A program made the translations under genes and the position numbers. A stretch of DNA of 50,711 nt from an uncultured Synergistaceae bacterium. Lineage in GTDB: Bacteria; Synergistota; Synergistia; Synergistales; Aminiphilaceae. Numbering within the stretch: the stretch's first letter is position 1; each line of letters begins with the position of its first letter. Under the pieces are notes generated by a model, which was not told the origin of the DNA, ran no database searches, and saw nothing but the letters and a program-made list of their open reading frames with translations. The DNA lies in contig CALMLW010000132.1 in the NCBI GenBank assembly GCA_937868015.1, positions 1 through 50,711 of the forward strand. Direction: 5' to 3'. Positions 24,129 through 32,939 of the stretch are shown in pieces.

Positions 24129-25547
24129 ATGGAAAGAAGAGGGTCTTTTAGGAAGGCGTTGGGAATTTTGGGAGCCGCCCTGGTTCTGGGGTGGTCGGGG
24201 GCGACGGCGGCGGTGGAGTTTGACGTGGCGGCCGACACTCCCCTGGTGGTGCGGTCCGGAGAAGGGAAGGTGATCGTTCGAGCCCTGGTGCGCCCCGAAG
24301 CGGGGCGGCGCCAAGAGAGGGCACCCTTGGCGGTGGCCCTGGTCCTGGACAAGTCGGGATCCATGGAGGCCGATGGCAAGCTGGAGCACGCCAAGATTGG
24401 CGCCCTAGAGGCCCTACAGGTCCTGGATCCCCGGGACATGGTAACGGTGGTAACCTACGATTCTTCGGTGCGAGTGGCGGTACGCCCCCGGGAAGTGGGG
24501 CAAGGAGCCCGGGATTCCCGGCTGACCCGGGCCATCCGCCGCCTTAGCCCCCAGGGAAACACGGCGCTCTATGAGGGCGTGCTCGTGGCGATGGAAGAGC
24601 TTCTTCCCTTCGCGGAGGAGGGGTACATTCCCCGCCTCGTGCTCCTCTCCGATGGCCAGGCCAACGTGGGGCCCACCTCTCGGGGAGAGATCCAGGCCCT
24701 GGGGCGCCAGTGCGCCCAGGAGGGGATCACCCTCACCACCATCGGCCTGGGGTTGGATTACAACGAAGATCTCATGACAGCCTTGGCATCGTCCAGCGGA
24801 GGCAACGCCTACTTCGTCCACGAACCAAGCACGCTGCCGGAGATCTTCGGCCGAGACATGAAAGACGCCGTGTCCATCGTGGCCCGAAGGGTGCGCATCA
24901 AGCTGCGCTGCCCGGAAGGGGTGCGTCCGGTACGGTCTTTAGGGCGCACCGCCACGGCGGAAGAGGAAAACTCCCTCGAGGTGACCATAGAAAACCTGTA
25001 CGGGTCGGGGGAAAAGTACGCCCTTTTCGAGCTGGAGGTCTCTCCGGATGAGGAGGCCCTTTCCCGGGACATCGCCACGGTGGAACTCTCCTACGTGGAT
25101 CCGGCCACGGGAAAGGAGCTTCGGGAGGAGCGCCGCCTCGCCGTGTCTTTCACGGACAGCGAGGGAGAGGCTTCCCGGGCCCGCCGGGAGGAGATCGTTT
25201 CCCAAACGGCCCTGGCTCTGAACGCGGAGGCCCGGGAAAAGGTGCTGGATCTGGTGGATGAAGGGAACGCCCAGGAGGCGCGAAAACTCCTGCATCAACG
25301 CCAGCAGGCCCTCGCCGCCATGCCAGCGGCCCCGGGATCGGGGGTAGCGCCGTCGTGGTTGTCGGACGAAATCGGCGCTCTGGGGATTTTGGAGGAATCC
25401 ATCGCCTCTTCGGGGACCCTTTCTTCTTACGCACGCAAACAGGCCCTCAACGACGCCTACGTGCAGAAAAACCAGCAGGTCCCCGCGACCACGAGCCCCG
25501 ACCTGAGTCCCGACATAAGCCCCGACATAAGCCCCGATCAACGGTGA
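24129..25547 (+). CDS. Secreted von Willebrand factor A domain protein
   Basis: 472 residues. Signal peptide (about 1-27, MERRGS then a hydrophobic core). The vWA domain starts near 66 with an intact MIDAS: DKSGS (Asp74, Ser76, Ser78), Thr145 in GNTALYEG and Asp175 in LLSDGQANVG, so divalent metal and ligand binding is expected. A beta-rich region (about 255-345) and helices follow; the C-terminus repeats SPDLSPDISPDISPD. ATG 24129 has GGAGGTGAG. It precedes a two-component pair on the same strand by 200 bases; a sensing link is possible but unproven. Confidence 0.88.
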   Translation: MERRGSFRKALGILGAALVLGWSGATAAVEFDVAADTPLVVRSGEGKVIVRALVRPEAGRRQERAPLAVALVLDKSGSMEADGKLEHAKIGALEALQVLDPRDMVTVVTYDSSVRVAVRPREVGQGARDSRLTRAIRRLSPQGNTALYEGVLVAMEELLPFAEEGYIPRLVLLSDGQANVGPTSRGEIQALGRQCAQEGITLTTIGLGLDYNEDLMTALASSSGGNAYFVHEPSTLPEIFGRDMKDAVSIVARRVRIKLRCPEGVRPVRSLGRTATAEEENSLEVTIENLYGSGEKYALFELEVSPDEEALSRDIATVELSYVDPATGKELREERRLAVSFTDSEGEASRARREEIVSQTALALNAEAREKVLDLVDEGNAQEARKLLHQRQQALAAMPAAPGSGVAPSWLSDEIGALGILEESIASSGTLSSYARKQALNDAYVQKNQQVPATTSPDLSPDISPDISPDQR

Positions 25548-25616
25548 CGGCACGGGTCCGCGATGGTACCTTTCCCCAGGAGAAGGGGATAGGATCGGCG
25601 GGGGAGATCTCGCGAC

Positions 25617-25654
25617 GGGGGCGGAGGTTTTTCCCGCCCCGGTCCGCCCCCTTT
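25617..25654 (+). terminator. Possible terminator after the vWA gene
   Basis: GGGGGCGGA (25617-25625) pairs perfectly with TCCGCCCCC (25643-25651) around a 17-base loop, followed by only TTT. A weak terminator at best, so readthrough into the kinase gene is likely. A possible -10 TATGAT for the kinase lies at 25722-25727. Confidence 0.35.
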
Positions 25655-25750
25655 GTCCCCTATCCCCCCGATCCGAGGTTTTACGGGGACCCTTCAGGGC
25701 GACGCCCCCGTCCCGAAACGATATGATGGGGCCCGATGGGAGGACCACTC

Positions 25751-27700
25751 ATGAAACTTTTCTTGAAACACCCCCAAACCCTTCGCCGCCCCCTGGCCCT
25801 CCTCTTCCTTCTGGGGGTCCTCCTGCCCAGCGTGGCCCTAAGCGTCTTGGCGCTCCGGGCCGCCAGCCGAGAGGCTCTCTTTGTGGAACGGCGGCTGGAG
25901 GTGGCCCTCCTCGCCGAGGTGGGGGACGCCGCTCGCCAGGTGGAGAGAGCCCTGGAAGATATTAGAGAAGAGCTATCCCAAGAGCTAAAGGATCTTCCCC
26001 TCACGCCCCGGGACCTGGCCCGGTGGGGATCCCGCCAAGAGCTGGCGGCGGTGCCCTTCCTCCTATCCCAGGGGGTCCTGTCCCTCCCGGGGGGAAGTGC
26101 GGCGGAGAAAAAGGCCTTTCTTCAGGACTTCGGCCCTTTCCTCCGGGGAGAGGGGGCTCTGCCGGTCTACGACCGCGCCGCCGACGTCTATCGGCGACGC
26201 GTGCCGCTCCCCGAGTCCCCTTGTCCCCCGGAGGCGATCTCCCGGGTCGTCGGGAGAGGTGCCGCCCCGCCTCTCCCCGACATCCTCTCCGCCATCCCTC
26301 CGGAAGGGGACGCCGGCGCCCCTCCAGCGCCCCGGGAGGGTGGGGTCCAGAGCTGGGTCCCCCTGGCGGCGCTTCGGGAAGGGCCCTTCGTATCTCCCGA
26401 AGACTCCTCGGATCGGGATGAACCATCTCCGGGCTCCATCGCGGGGATTCGAAGCCTGGTACGCAACGTCATCCCCCAGGCCCGGCCCGAGGAGTGGGCC
26501 TCGGCAGGGGTCCCATCGACCTTCGTGGCCCGCCAGAGCACCCTGGCCACCCTGCGACGCCAGGGTTCTTCGGGGTTTATTCCCCGCCTTTCGGATGGGG
26601 GATTGGTCCTTTTATTTTGGTCCTCCGGGGAAAATGGCACGGTGGCGGGGGCTCTGATCAGGGCTGAGCCCCTGCGCCGGCGTCTTCTAGGGGTCCTGCC
26701 GGAGCCCCGCACCGAGGATCGGATCCTCGCGGTGCTCGACGACCAAGGGAATCCCCTGGAAAACGAGGGCGGAGAGCCGTCCCTGGACTGGCGGCGGCCC
26801 TTCGTGGCCCGAGAGATCTCCCCCTCCCTTCCCTACTGGGAGGTGGGGGCCTATCTCACCGACCCGGAGATGGTGGCATCCCAGGCCCAAATGGTTCGGG
26901 GGGGCGTGTGGCTTTTGGTGGCCACCCTCCTGGTGGCCATCACCGCCGGAGGCACGCTGATCCTCCGGTCCCTGTCGGCGGAGATGAGGTTGGCGGGGCA
27001 AAAGACCACCTTCGTGGCCAACGTATCCCACGAGCTAAAAACGCCCCTCACCTCCATCCGGCTCTTTGCCGAGCTCCTGCTCCAAAAGCGCCAGCCCAAC
27101 GAGGGGCGCCGAGAAGAGTACCTCCAGATCATGGTGGCGGAGGCGGAGCGCCTGTCCCGGCTGGTGGACAACGTGCTGACCTTCTCTCGTCAGGGATCGG
27201 GACAAAACTCCCTACGCCACGATCCCCTGGACCTGGCGGCGCTGGCGGCGGCCGTGGGGGACCAACTCCGCCCCCATCTGGAGCGCGAGGGCTTTGCCCT
27301 CGTCGTGGACGCCCCGGAGCCCCTGCCGGTGAGGGGGGACGAGGAGGGACTTCGTCAAGTGCTGGTCAACCTCCTGTCCAACGCGGAAAAGTACTCCGGG
27401 GACCGACGGGAGGTGGAGCTAGGGGCCTTTCGTCGGGAGGATCGAGGGGTGGTGGAGGTGCGCGATCGGGGGCTGGGGGTGATACCGGCCCACGCGGAAC
27501 GCATCTTTCAGGAATTTTTCCGATCCGATGACTCCCTCACGGCCCCCCGACGCGGCACGGGACTCGGCCTCCCCATAGCCCGACACGTTGCCCGGGGACA
27601 TGGAGGGGACGTGACCTACGCCCCACGCCGGGGAGGGGGCAGCGTCTTTTCCCTGGAGATCCCCCTGGACCTTCCGAAAGAAGAGGTAAAAAATCCATGA
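25751..27700 (+). CDS. Membrane sensor histidine kinase
   Basis: 649 residues. Helix 1 (about 15-36), a large extracytoplasmic region (about 37-380) with no domain recognised, helix 2 (about 385-405), then the kinase core: H-box FVANVSHELKTPLTSIR with phospho-acceptor His427, N-box NLLSNAEKYS, G1 VEVRDRGLGVIP and G2 GTGLGLPIARHVARGHGG. Start ATG 25751 with GGGAGGA. Its stop overlaps the regulator start by ATGA. The signal is unknown. Confidence 0.93.
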   Translation: MKLFLKHPQTLRRPLALLFLLGVLLPSVALSVLALRAASREALFVERRLEVALLAEVGDAARQVERALEDIREELSQELKDLPLTPRDLARWGSRQELAAVPFLLSQGVLSLPGGSAAEKKAFLQDFGPFLRGEGALPVYDRAADVYRRRVPLPESPCPPEAISRVVGRGAAPPLPDILSAIPPEGDAGAPPAPREGGVQSWVPLAALREGPFVSPEDSSDRDEPSPGSIAGIRSLVRNVIPQARPEEWASAGVPSTFVARQSTLATLRRQGSSGFIPRLSDGGLVLLFWSSGENGTVAGALIRAEPLRRRLLGVLPEPRTEDRILAVLDDQGNPLENEGGEPSLDWRRPFVAREISPSLPYWEVGAYLTDPEMVASQAQMVRGGVWLLVATLLVAITAGGTLILRSLSAEMRLAGQKTTFVANVSHELKTPLTSIRLFAELLLQKRQPNEGRREEYLQIMVAEAERLSRLVDNVLTFSRQGSGQNSLRHDPLDLAALAAAVGDQLRPHLEREGFALVVDAPEPLPVRGDEEGLRQVLVNLLSNAEKYSGDRREVELGAFRREDRGVVEVRDRGLGVIPAHAERIFQEFFRSDDSLTAPRRGTGLGLPIARHVARGHGGDVTYAPRRGGGSVFSLEIPLDLPKEEVKNP

Positions 27701-28398
27701 ACGAGCGAATTTTGGTGGTGGAAGACGACGGGGCCATCCTCACCGGCCTGGAAGATCTCCTGTCCAGCGAGGGTTTTTCGGTGATCACCGCCCGGGACGG
27801 CGACCGGGCGGTGGAGCTCTGGCACCGGGATCGCCCCGATCTCATCCTCTTGGACCTCATGATCCCCCGTCGCAGCGGCTACGACGTCTGCCGAGCCGTT
27901 CGCCGGGAAGATCGGGACACTCCCATCGTCATGCTCACCGCCAAGGGGCAGGAGGTGGACAAAGTGTTGGGGTTGGAGCTGGGGGCCGATGACTACGTGG
28001 TCAAGCCCTTCGGCGTGGCGGAGCTTTTGGCCCGGATTCGGGCGGCCCTCCGCCGGGGAAAGCGCCCCCTCACTCCCGAAAGGCCCTCGGGACGGCACGT
28101 CTTCGGCGCCGTGGAAATCGATCTGGAGGGGATGAGGGGATCTCTCCAGGGGGAGCCCTTCGATCTCACCCCCCTGGAGGGAGCCCTGCTGGCCTACTTC
28201 TTGGCCCACGAGGGAAAGGTTCTGGACCGCCATACCCTGCTCGAAAGCGTGTGGGGGATCTCCACCGGCGTCACCACCCGCACGGTGGACCAGCACGTGG
28301 TGCGGCTACGCCAGAAGATCGAGGAAAACCCCGGAACCCCTCGCCACCTCCAGACGGTGCACGGCATGGGGTATCGTTTCGTGCGCAACCCCCTTTAG
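27697..28398 (+). CDS. OmpR-family response regulator
   Basis: 233 residues. Receiver domain with acidic pair Asp10/Asp11, phospho-acceptor Asp53 in LILLDLMIP and Lys103 in YVVKPFG; linker about 120-132; C-terminal winged helix with RTVDQHVVRLRQKIEENP and VHGMGYRF. It binds DNA when phosphorylated by the adjacent kinase. Start codon overlaps the kinase stop. Its end overlaps that of the convergent nucleotidyltransferase gene by four bases, with no room for a terminator. Confidence 0.95.
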   Translation: MNERILVVEDDGAILTGLEDLLSSEGFSVITARDGDRAVELWHRDRPDLILLDLMIPRRSGYDVCRAVRREDRDTPIVMLTAKGQEVDKVLGLELGADDYVVKPFGVAELLARIRAALRRGKRPLTPERPSGRHVFGAVEIDLEGMRGSLQGEPFDLTPLEGALLAYFLAHEGKVLDRHTLLESVWGISTGVTTRTVDQHVVRLRQKIEENPGTPRHLQTVHGMGYRFVRNPL

Positions 28399-29711
28399 GC
28401 CGTCCCGGGCCCCTCTTTCACTCCCTCCGAAGAGAAACGCCTAAGCCAGATCCGGGCCCCTTCTTCCGAGGTCACTTCCCCTCGGTCCACGGCCTCCTCC
28501 AGCCGGGCCTTCAGGGCCCCCACTCCGGGGCCCGGGGAAAGCCCCGTGAGGGCCCGGATGGCGCCCCCCGACACTCCCCCCCCCCCCCACCGATCCCATC
28601 GGCCACGGAGGGCCAGCGCCTCCCGGCGGTGGGCCTCCCACCAGAGGGCAAAGCTCCCCCCCTCCTGGCCATGGGCCCAAAAAAGCGTCAAAAGACCCTC
28701 GAGCCACGCCGTCCCGTGGCGCCGGGCGAGGCGACCCAGCCCTTCCGGGGATGGGGGGTCGGCCCCCAGGGAGTGGTGGCGTACCAAGGCCTCGACGGAG
28801 CGCCCCAGCCCCCGGGGCCAACGCCAAAGCGCCATCCGCCGAGCGGCCCTCCGGGCCCCCAGGATTCCGGGAGCCATGGAAAGCGCCTCCGGGTCACCGC
28901 CCCGAAGTTCCACTCCCCGGCCCACGTCGTGCCAAAGGGCCCCGGCCCTGTCCCGGAGCTCCGGGGATAGGGACGCCACGCCCCCCAGGACCCGGAGAGT
29001 GTGGGAGAGGAGATCTCCATCTTCCCCCGGTTCTCGCGCGTCTCGGAGGGCCCCAAGCTCCGGCAACACCGCGCCAAGCATCCCTCCCCGTTCCAAGAGG
29101 TTCAGGAATAGGGCGGGGTCGCCCCGAAGGCCCCGGGCCATCTCCCGTCCCACCCGCTCTCCGGGAATCTCCCCCAGGGCCCCGGCAAAGGGGGCACAGG
29201 GAGCCAGGGCCCCGGGATCCAGGATCCACCCTGGTAGAGTGGCGGCAAAGCGCGCCAGACGGAGGGCGCGCAGGGGGTCCTGGCGGAGGCGATCCCGGGG
29301 ATCGCCGTTCCATCGGAGGCGCCTTCGGAAGAGGTCTTCCATTCCCCCCGACCGGTCCACCAGCTGGCCATCCACTCCCAGGGCCAGGGCGTTTACGGTG
29401 AAGTCCCGCCTGGCCAGATCTTCCTCCAAGGAGTGGGGGTGACAGGAGGCCACCTCGGCCACCCCGCCCTCCCGGGGCACCACCCACACCCCGAGCGGAG
29501 CTTTCCCCACCTCCGGAGCCCCGGCAAAGAGACGGCGCAGCACCTCCGGAGGGGCCAGGGTGACGATGTCCACGTCTTCCCCCGCCCTCCCCCTCAAGAG
29601 ATCCCGCACGACGCCCCCCACGAGAAAGGCGGGAAATCCCTGGGCTTCTATGCGCCTCAGGACATCGAAGCCCGGCAGATGCCCCGAAAAATCGGATTTC
29701 ATGGCCCCCAT
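28395..29711 (-). CDS. CCA tRNA nucleotidyltransferase / poly(A) polymerase family protein
   Basis: 438 residues. The N-terminal nucleotidyltransferase head has LVGGVVRDLLRGRAGEDVDIVT with the two metal-binding aspartates, then RRDFTVNALALG and the DPLRALRLARFAA motif; an HD-like segment LWHDVGRG lies near 262. It probably adds or repairs tRNA 3'-CCA; a poly(A)-polymerase or split A-adding role cannot be excluded. ATG 29702 is an alternative start; ribosome sites are weak for both. It follows the Fe-ADH gene by 57 bases. All six tRNA genes in this window already encode CCA. Confidence 0.85.
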   Translation of the reverse strand: MGAMKSDFSGHLPGFDVLRRIEAQGFPAFLVGGVVRDLLRGRAGEDVDIVTLAPPEVLRRLFAGAPEVGKAPLGVWVVPREGGVAEVASCHPHSLEEDLARRDFTVNALALGVDGQLVDRSGGMEDLFRRRLRWNGDPRDRLRQDPLRALRLARFAATLPGWILDPGALAPCAPFAGALGEIPGERVGREMARGLRGDPALFLNLLERGGMLGAVLPELGALRDAREPGEDGDLLSHTLRVLGGVASLSPELRDRAGALWHDVGRGVELRGGDPEALSMAPGILGARRAARRMALWRWPRGLGRSVEALVRHHSLGADPPSPEGLGRLARRHGTAWLEGLLTLFWAHGQEGGSFALWWEAHRREALALRGRWDRWGGGGVSGGAIRALTGLSPGPGVGALKARLEEAVDRGEVTSEEGARIWLRRFSSEGVKEGPGTA

Positions 29712-29768
29712 GGTCCCAGAGAGCCCCCGCGCCGAGGCTCGGGGAAAGGTCCTCCGGACGACGGAATG

Positions 29769-30950
29769 CTACAGGACCCGACGGTAAATTTCTTCCGCAT
29801 CCTCCAGCTCCAACCTCCGGGGGTTATTGGCCATGATCCGGGTGACTTTCAGCACCCCCGCCGCCAGACGGGGGATGTCGGCCTTTTTCACGCCGAAATC
29901 CCTCAGGCGGGTGGGAAGGCGCAGGTCTTCCACCAGCCTGCGCAGGGATTCCACCAGCCCCTGGGCCGCATCCCGCAGGGGGAGCCCTTCCACCGCCTCC
30001 CCCGCCAGGTCCGCAATCCGGGCAAACTTGAGGAGGTTCCCCAGGAGATTGAACTGAAAGACCTCCACCACCATGAGGGCGTTGGCCATGCCGTGGGGGA
30101 TGGGAAACTCCGCTCCGATGGGGTAGGCGAAGGCATGGGTGGCGGTAGTTCCCGCGATGGCAAAGGCCTTCCCCGCCAGCATGCTTCCTTCCATCATGGC
30201 GCTCCGGGCCGCCAGGTTACGTCCGTCGGCGTAGGCCGCCCGGATGTGGGGGAAGAGGAGGGCCAGGGCCCGTTCGGCGTACATATCCGACAGGGATGTG
30301 GCATTCACCGACGTGTAGGCCTCCATGGCGTGCACCAGAGCATCCATGCCCGTGTAGGCCGTCACCAGGGGGGGCACCGACAGGGTGAGCTCGGGGTCAA
30401 GGATGGCGACATCGGGCACCATGAAGGGGCTCACTATGCCCATCTTGAGCTTTTCCTTGTGGTCCGAGAAGATCGCCACGGCGGTCACCTCGGTGCCCGT
30501 GCCCGCCGTGGTGGGGATGAGGAGCTTGGGAAGCCCCCGGCGATACAGCAGGTCCACGCCAAAAAAGCTCCGCAAGGGGCCCTCGTTGGTCAAAAGCACC
30601 GACACCGCCTTCGCCATGTCCAGGGGAGAACCTCCCCCCAGCCCTACCACGGCGTCGGCCTCGAACTTTCGGGCCGCCTCCAGGGCCCTCTCCAGGGTGT
30701 CGCAGGAGGGATCGGGCTCGATGCCGTCAAAAAGGGCGCTCTCCATGCCCCGGTCCCGGAGGGCCTTCTCCAGGGCCCCGGCCTTTCCCTCTCGTACCGC
30801 ATGGCCCCCGGTGAGCACGAAAACCCGAGACGCCCCCAGGCGCGCCATTTCCTCCCCCGCCTGGGCAAAGGTGCCACACCCCATCACCAACCGGGGGGTG
30901 GTGACATAGGTCTTTTTCTCCAATCCCGTCACGCCCTTTCTCGATTTCAT
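29769..30950 (-). CDS. Iron-containing alcohol dehydrogenase
   Basis: 393 residues, group III family length. Nucleotide-binding GLGGGSPLDMAKA and PTTAGTGTEVT; metal ligands lie in GMDALVHAMEAYTS, and in THAFAYPIGAEFPIPHGMANA. It interconverts alcohols and aldehydes with NAD(P)H, so it could work with the aldehyde oxidoreductase encoded elsewhere in the window, although the two are not linked. ATG 30950 with GGAGG. First gene of a minus-strand pair with the nucleotidyltransferase. Confidence 0.92.
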   Translation of the reverse strand: MKSRKGVTGLEKKTYVTTPRLVMGCGTFAQAGEEMARLGASRVFVLTGGHAVREGKAGALEKALRDRGMESALFDGIEPDPSCDTLERALEAARKFEADAVVGLGGGSPLDMAKAVSVLLTNEGPLRSFFGVDLLYRRGLPKLLIPTTAGTGTEVTAVAIFSDHKEKLKMGIVSPFMVPDVAILDPELTLSVPPLVTAYTGMDALVHAMEAYTSVNATSLSDMYAERALALLFPHIRAAYADGRNLAARSAMMEGSMLAGKAFAIAGTTATHAFAYPIGAEFPIPHGMANALMVVEVFQFNLLGNLLKFARIADLAGEAVEGLPLRDAAQGLVESLRRLVEDLRLPTRLRDFGVKKADIPRLAAGVLKVTRIMANNPRRLELEDAEEIYRRVL

Positions 30951-30987
30951 GCCGCCTCCTCACCGGGAGGCGGCCAGGTTCGGGCGA

Positions 30988-30996
30988 ATCATATCA
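30988..30996 (-). promoter_or_regulatory. Extended -10 promoter of the Fe-alcohol dehydrogenase gene
   Basis: TGATATGAT on the minus strand (30996-30988), one mismatch from TGnTATAAT, 38 bases before the ATG. No clear -35. Confidence 0.5.
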
Positions 30997-31174
30997 CACG
31001 GAAGAAGGCCGTCGAAGAGTTCTTCGGAGGAGGGGCTCGACCTGGAGGGCCGGGCCCCATCTCCACCGCCTTCGGAAAGGGGAAATCGAGCGGAGTTTGG
31101 GCTAAAAGGGGTGAGGCGAGGTTTCGGTTTCAAAAAGTTGACCTTTTTTGGTATCGGCAAAGGAGTTCTTGACG

Positions 31175-31180
31175 TATAAT
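31175..31180 (+). promoter_or_regulatory. -10 element upstream of the exported peptidase gene
   Basis: A perfect TATAAT inside GACGTATAATGC. The same 12 bases occur in front of the ArsF-like gene at 47906-47917. The -35 is poor. This -10 covers an ATG at 31179, so that ATG cannot be the translated start if the promoter is real. Confidence 0.55.
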
Positions 31181-31232
31181 GCCCCGTAGCGGCGCCCCGT
31201 CCTTCCCCGGCGCCCTTGGAGGAATGTTTCCC

Positions 31233-32918
31233 GTGGACACCCCCCCGATGGTTCCCATAGGCCTCCGGGCCAAGCTTCACCTCGTCGCCTTCGGAATCGG
31301 CGAGGCGCTGGTCCGCGTGACCATGGCCCTTCTGCTGATCGGAGCCACCGCCGCCGGCATTTCCGCAGAGCAATCCACGCCCCACCCCGCATCGTATTTC
31401 GAGCCCGCCCCCTGCCCCTGCGACGTGCCCCCGGAACTCCAGTCCCGGGTGCACTGCGGCTACCTTTCGGTGCCGGAGGACCGGCAGAAAACCTCGGGAA
31501 AGGTCCTGCGGCTGGCGGTGGCGGTGATTCACAGCTCCCACCCCCGTCCGGCCCCCGATCCCGTGGTCTACCTGGAAGGGGGCCCTGGGGGGGGCACCCT
31601 GGCCCATCTCGCGGACTGGGTCGACGCCCCATTGCTCCGAGACCGGGATCTGATACTCTTCGACCAGCGCGGTTCGGGGTTCTCCGAGCCCGACCTCTGG
31701 TGCTCCGAATTGGAAGAGGCCGAGTACTCCATGCTGGATAAAGTCGTCTCCCCGGACCGGCGCCAAGAGGCCTTTTCACGGGCGGCCCAAGCCTGCGCCT
31801 CTCGGCTGGAAAGGGCGGGGGTAGACCTCTCGTGCTACAATACCGCCGCCATCGCCGCCGACGTGGAGGACCTGCGCCGAGCCCTGGGGTACGCGCGCTG
31901 GAACCTCTACGGCGTCTCCTATGGCACCCGGGTGACCCTGGTGAGCCTCCGGGACTTTCCCCAGGGGATCCGCTCCGTCGTGATGGATTCCTGCGTCCCC
32001 CTGGAAGTCCAGGAGTACGAAGAAGCCCCTAGAAATGCCCTCCGGGCCTTCGATCGCCTCTTCCAGGCTTGCCGAGAGGATCCCTCATGCCACCGGGTCT
32101 TCCCCGACCTGGAAGGGACCTTCGCCCACCTCGTGGAACGGTTCAACGCCGACCCCCTACCCCTGGAAGTCACCGTCGTCGGAGCGGAGGGGGAAGAAGA
32201 GGTCATCTCCATGGCTTTTTCCGGAAACGACCTCCTGGGGACCCTCTTTCAGCTCCTGTACGACCACCAGGCCATCCCCTATATTCCCCTCCTCATCGAA
32301 CGCCTCCGCCGAAGGGAGTACACCCCCCTGGGAGCCATCGCCAGCGACCTCCTGGTGGGAGGCCTGGGGGATGGGCTATACCTCTGCGTGGAGTGCCGCG
32401 ACGAGGCCCTGTTCAACTGGTCCTCCGACGTGGCAGAAAACCTAAACCTCCTGCCCCCAGGAAGGAGGTACAACCCCTACCCCTACGACCTGGAGCTCTG
32501 CGCCGTGTGGCCCTCGGGAAACGCCCCCTTACGGGAGAGCTTTCCCGTGGCCAGCGACCTCCCCGCCCTGGTGATGGCCGGGGGCTTCGACCCCGTCACC
32601 CCGCCGGAGTGGAGCCGCATGGTGGCCCGGACCCTTCCCAATGCCTTCTACGTCGAATTCCCCTCGCTGGGGCACGGCGTCAGCACCACCTCCTGCGGCG
32701 GAGAAGCCGTGGCCGCCTTTTTTCGCAACCCCCTGCGCCCCCCGGCGCCGGGATGCCTGATGCGCGCCGCCCCTCTGTCCTTCGCGCTGGAGCAAAAGGG
32801 GCAAGAATCCCCCTACGGCATCGCCGACCCCGAAAGCCCTCCCCCCTCCCAGGGGTTGCTGGAGGCGCTGTGGAAGTTCCTGCGCCAGTCCATGGAGATC
32901 CCCTCGGAAGAGCCCTGA
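31233..32918 (+). CDS. Exported alpha/beta-hydrolase, S33 tripeptidyl-aminopeptidase-like
   Basis: 561 residues from the GTG at 31233, chosen because GGAGGA lies nine bases upstream and an earlier in-frame ATG overlaps the promoter. A signal sequence (hydrophobic core about 30-45, MALLLIGATAAGISA) directs export. Domain features: VVYLEGGPGGGT, LFDQRGSGFSEP, the nucleophile elbow YGVSYGTR, and a C-terminal TAP-like block VMAGGFDPVTPPEWS with a catalytic His in LGHGVS. Proline iminopeptidases and Streptomyces-type tripeptidyl aminopeptidases share this plan. It likely releases amino acids or short peptides outside the cytoplasm. Cys-rich for the family (about a dozen). Confidence 0.85.
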   Translation: MDTPPMVPIGLRAKLHLVAFGIGEALVRVTMALLLIGATAAGISAEQSTPHPASYFEPAPCPCDVPPELQSRVHCGYLSVPEDRQKTSGKVLRLAVAVIHSSHPRPAPDPVVYLEGGPGGGTLAHLADWVDAPLLRDRDLILFDQRGSGFSEPDLWCSELEEAEYSMLDKVVSPDRRQEAFSRAAQACASRLERAGVDLSCYNTAAIAADVEDLRRALGYARWNLYGVSYGTRVTLVSLRDFPQGIRSVVMDSCVPLEVQEYEEAPRNALRAFDRLFQACREDPSCHRVFPDLEGTFAHLVERFNADPLPLEVTVVGAEGEEEVISMAFSGNDLLGTLFQLLYDHQAIPYIPLLIERLRRREYTPLGAIASDLLVGGLGDGLYLCVECRDEALFNWSSDVAENLNLLPPGRRYNPYPYDLELCAVWPSGNAPLRESFPVASDLPALVMAGGFDPVTPPEWSRMVARTLPNAFYVEFPSLGHGVSTTSCGGEAVAAFFRNPLRPPAPGCLMRAAPLSFALEQKGQESPYGIADPESPPPSQGLLEALWKFLRQSMEIPSEEP

Positions 32919-32939
32919 TCTTTCCCCCGACTCCGAGGC

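Noticed and set aside
25490-25545. Short direct repeats at the end of the vWA gene as a possible CRISPR or tandem-repeat element
   Set aside because: They encode the in-frame SPDI protein repeat, with no spacers and only about four short units.
29433-31172. 579-residue plus-strand frame opposite the Fe-alcohol dehydrogenase
   Set aside because: Antisense shadow; the minus frame has the full ADH motifs.
31179-31232. ATG at 31179 as the start of the exported peptidase
   Set aside because: It lies inside a perfect -10 TATAAT and lacks a ribosome site; GTG 31233 has GGAGGA at good spacing.
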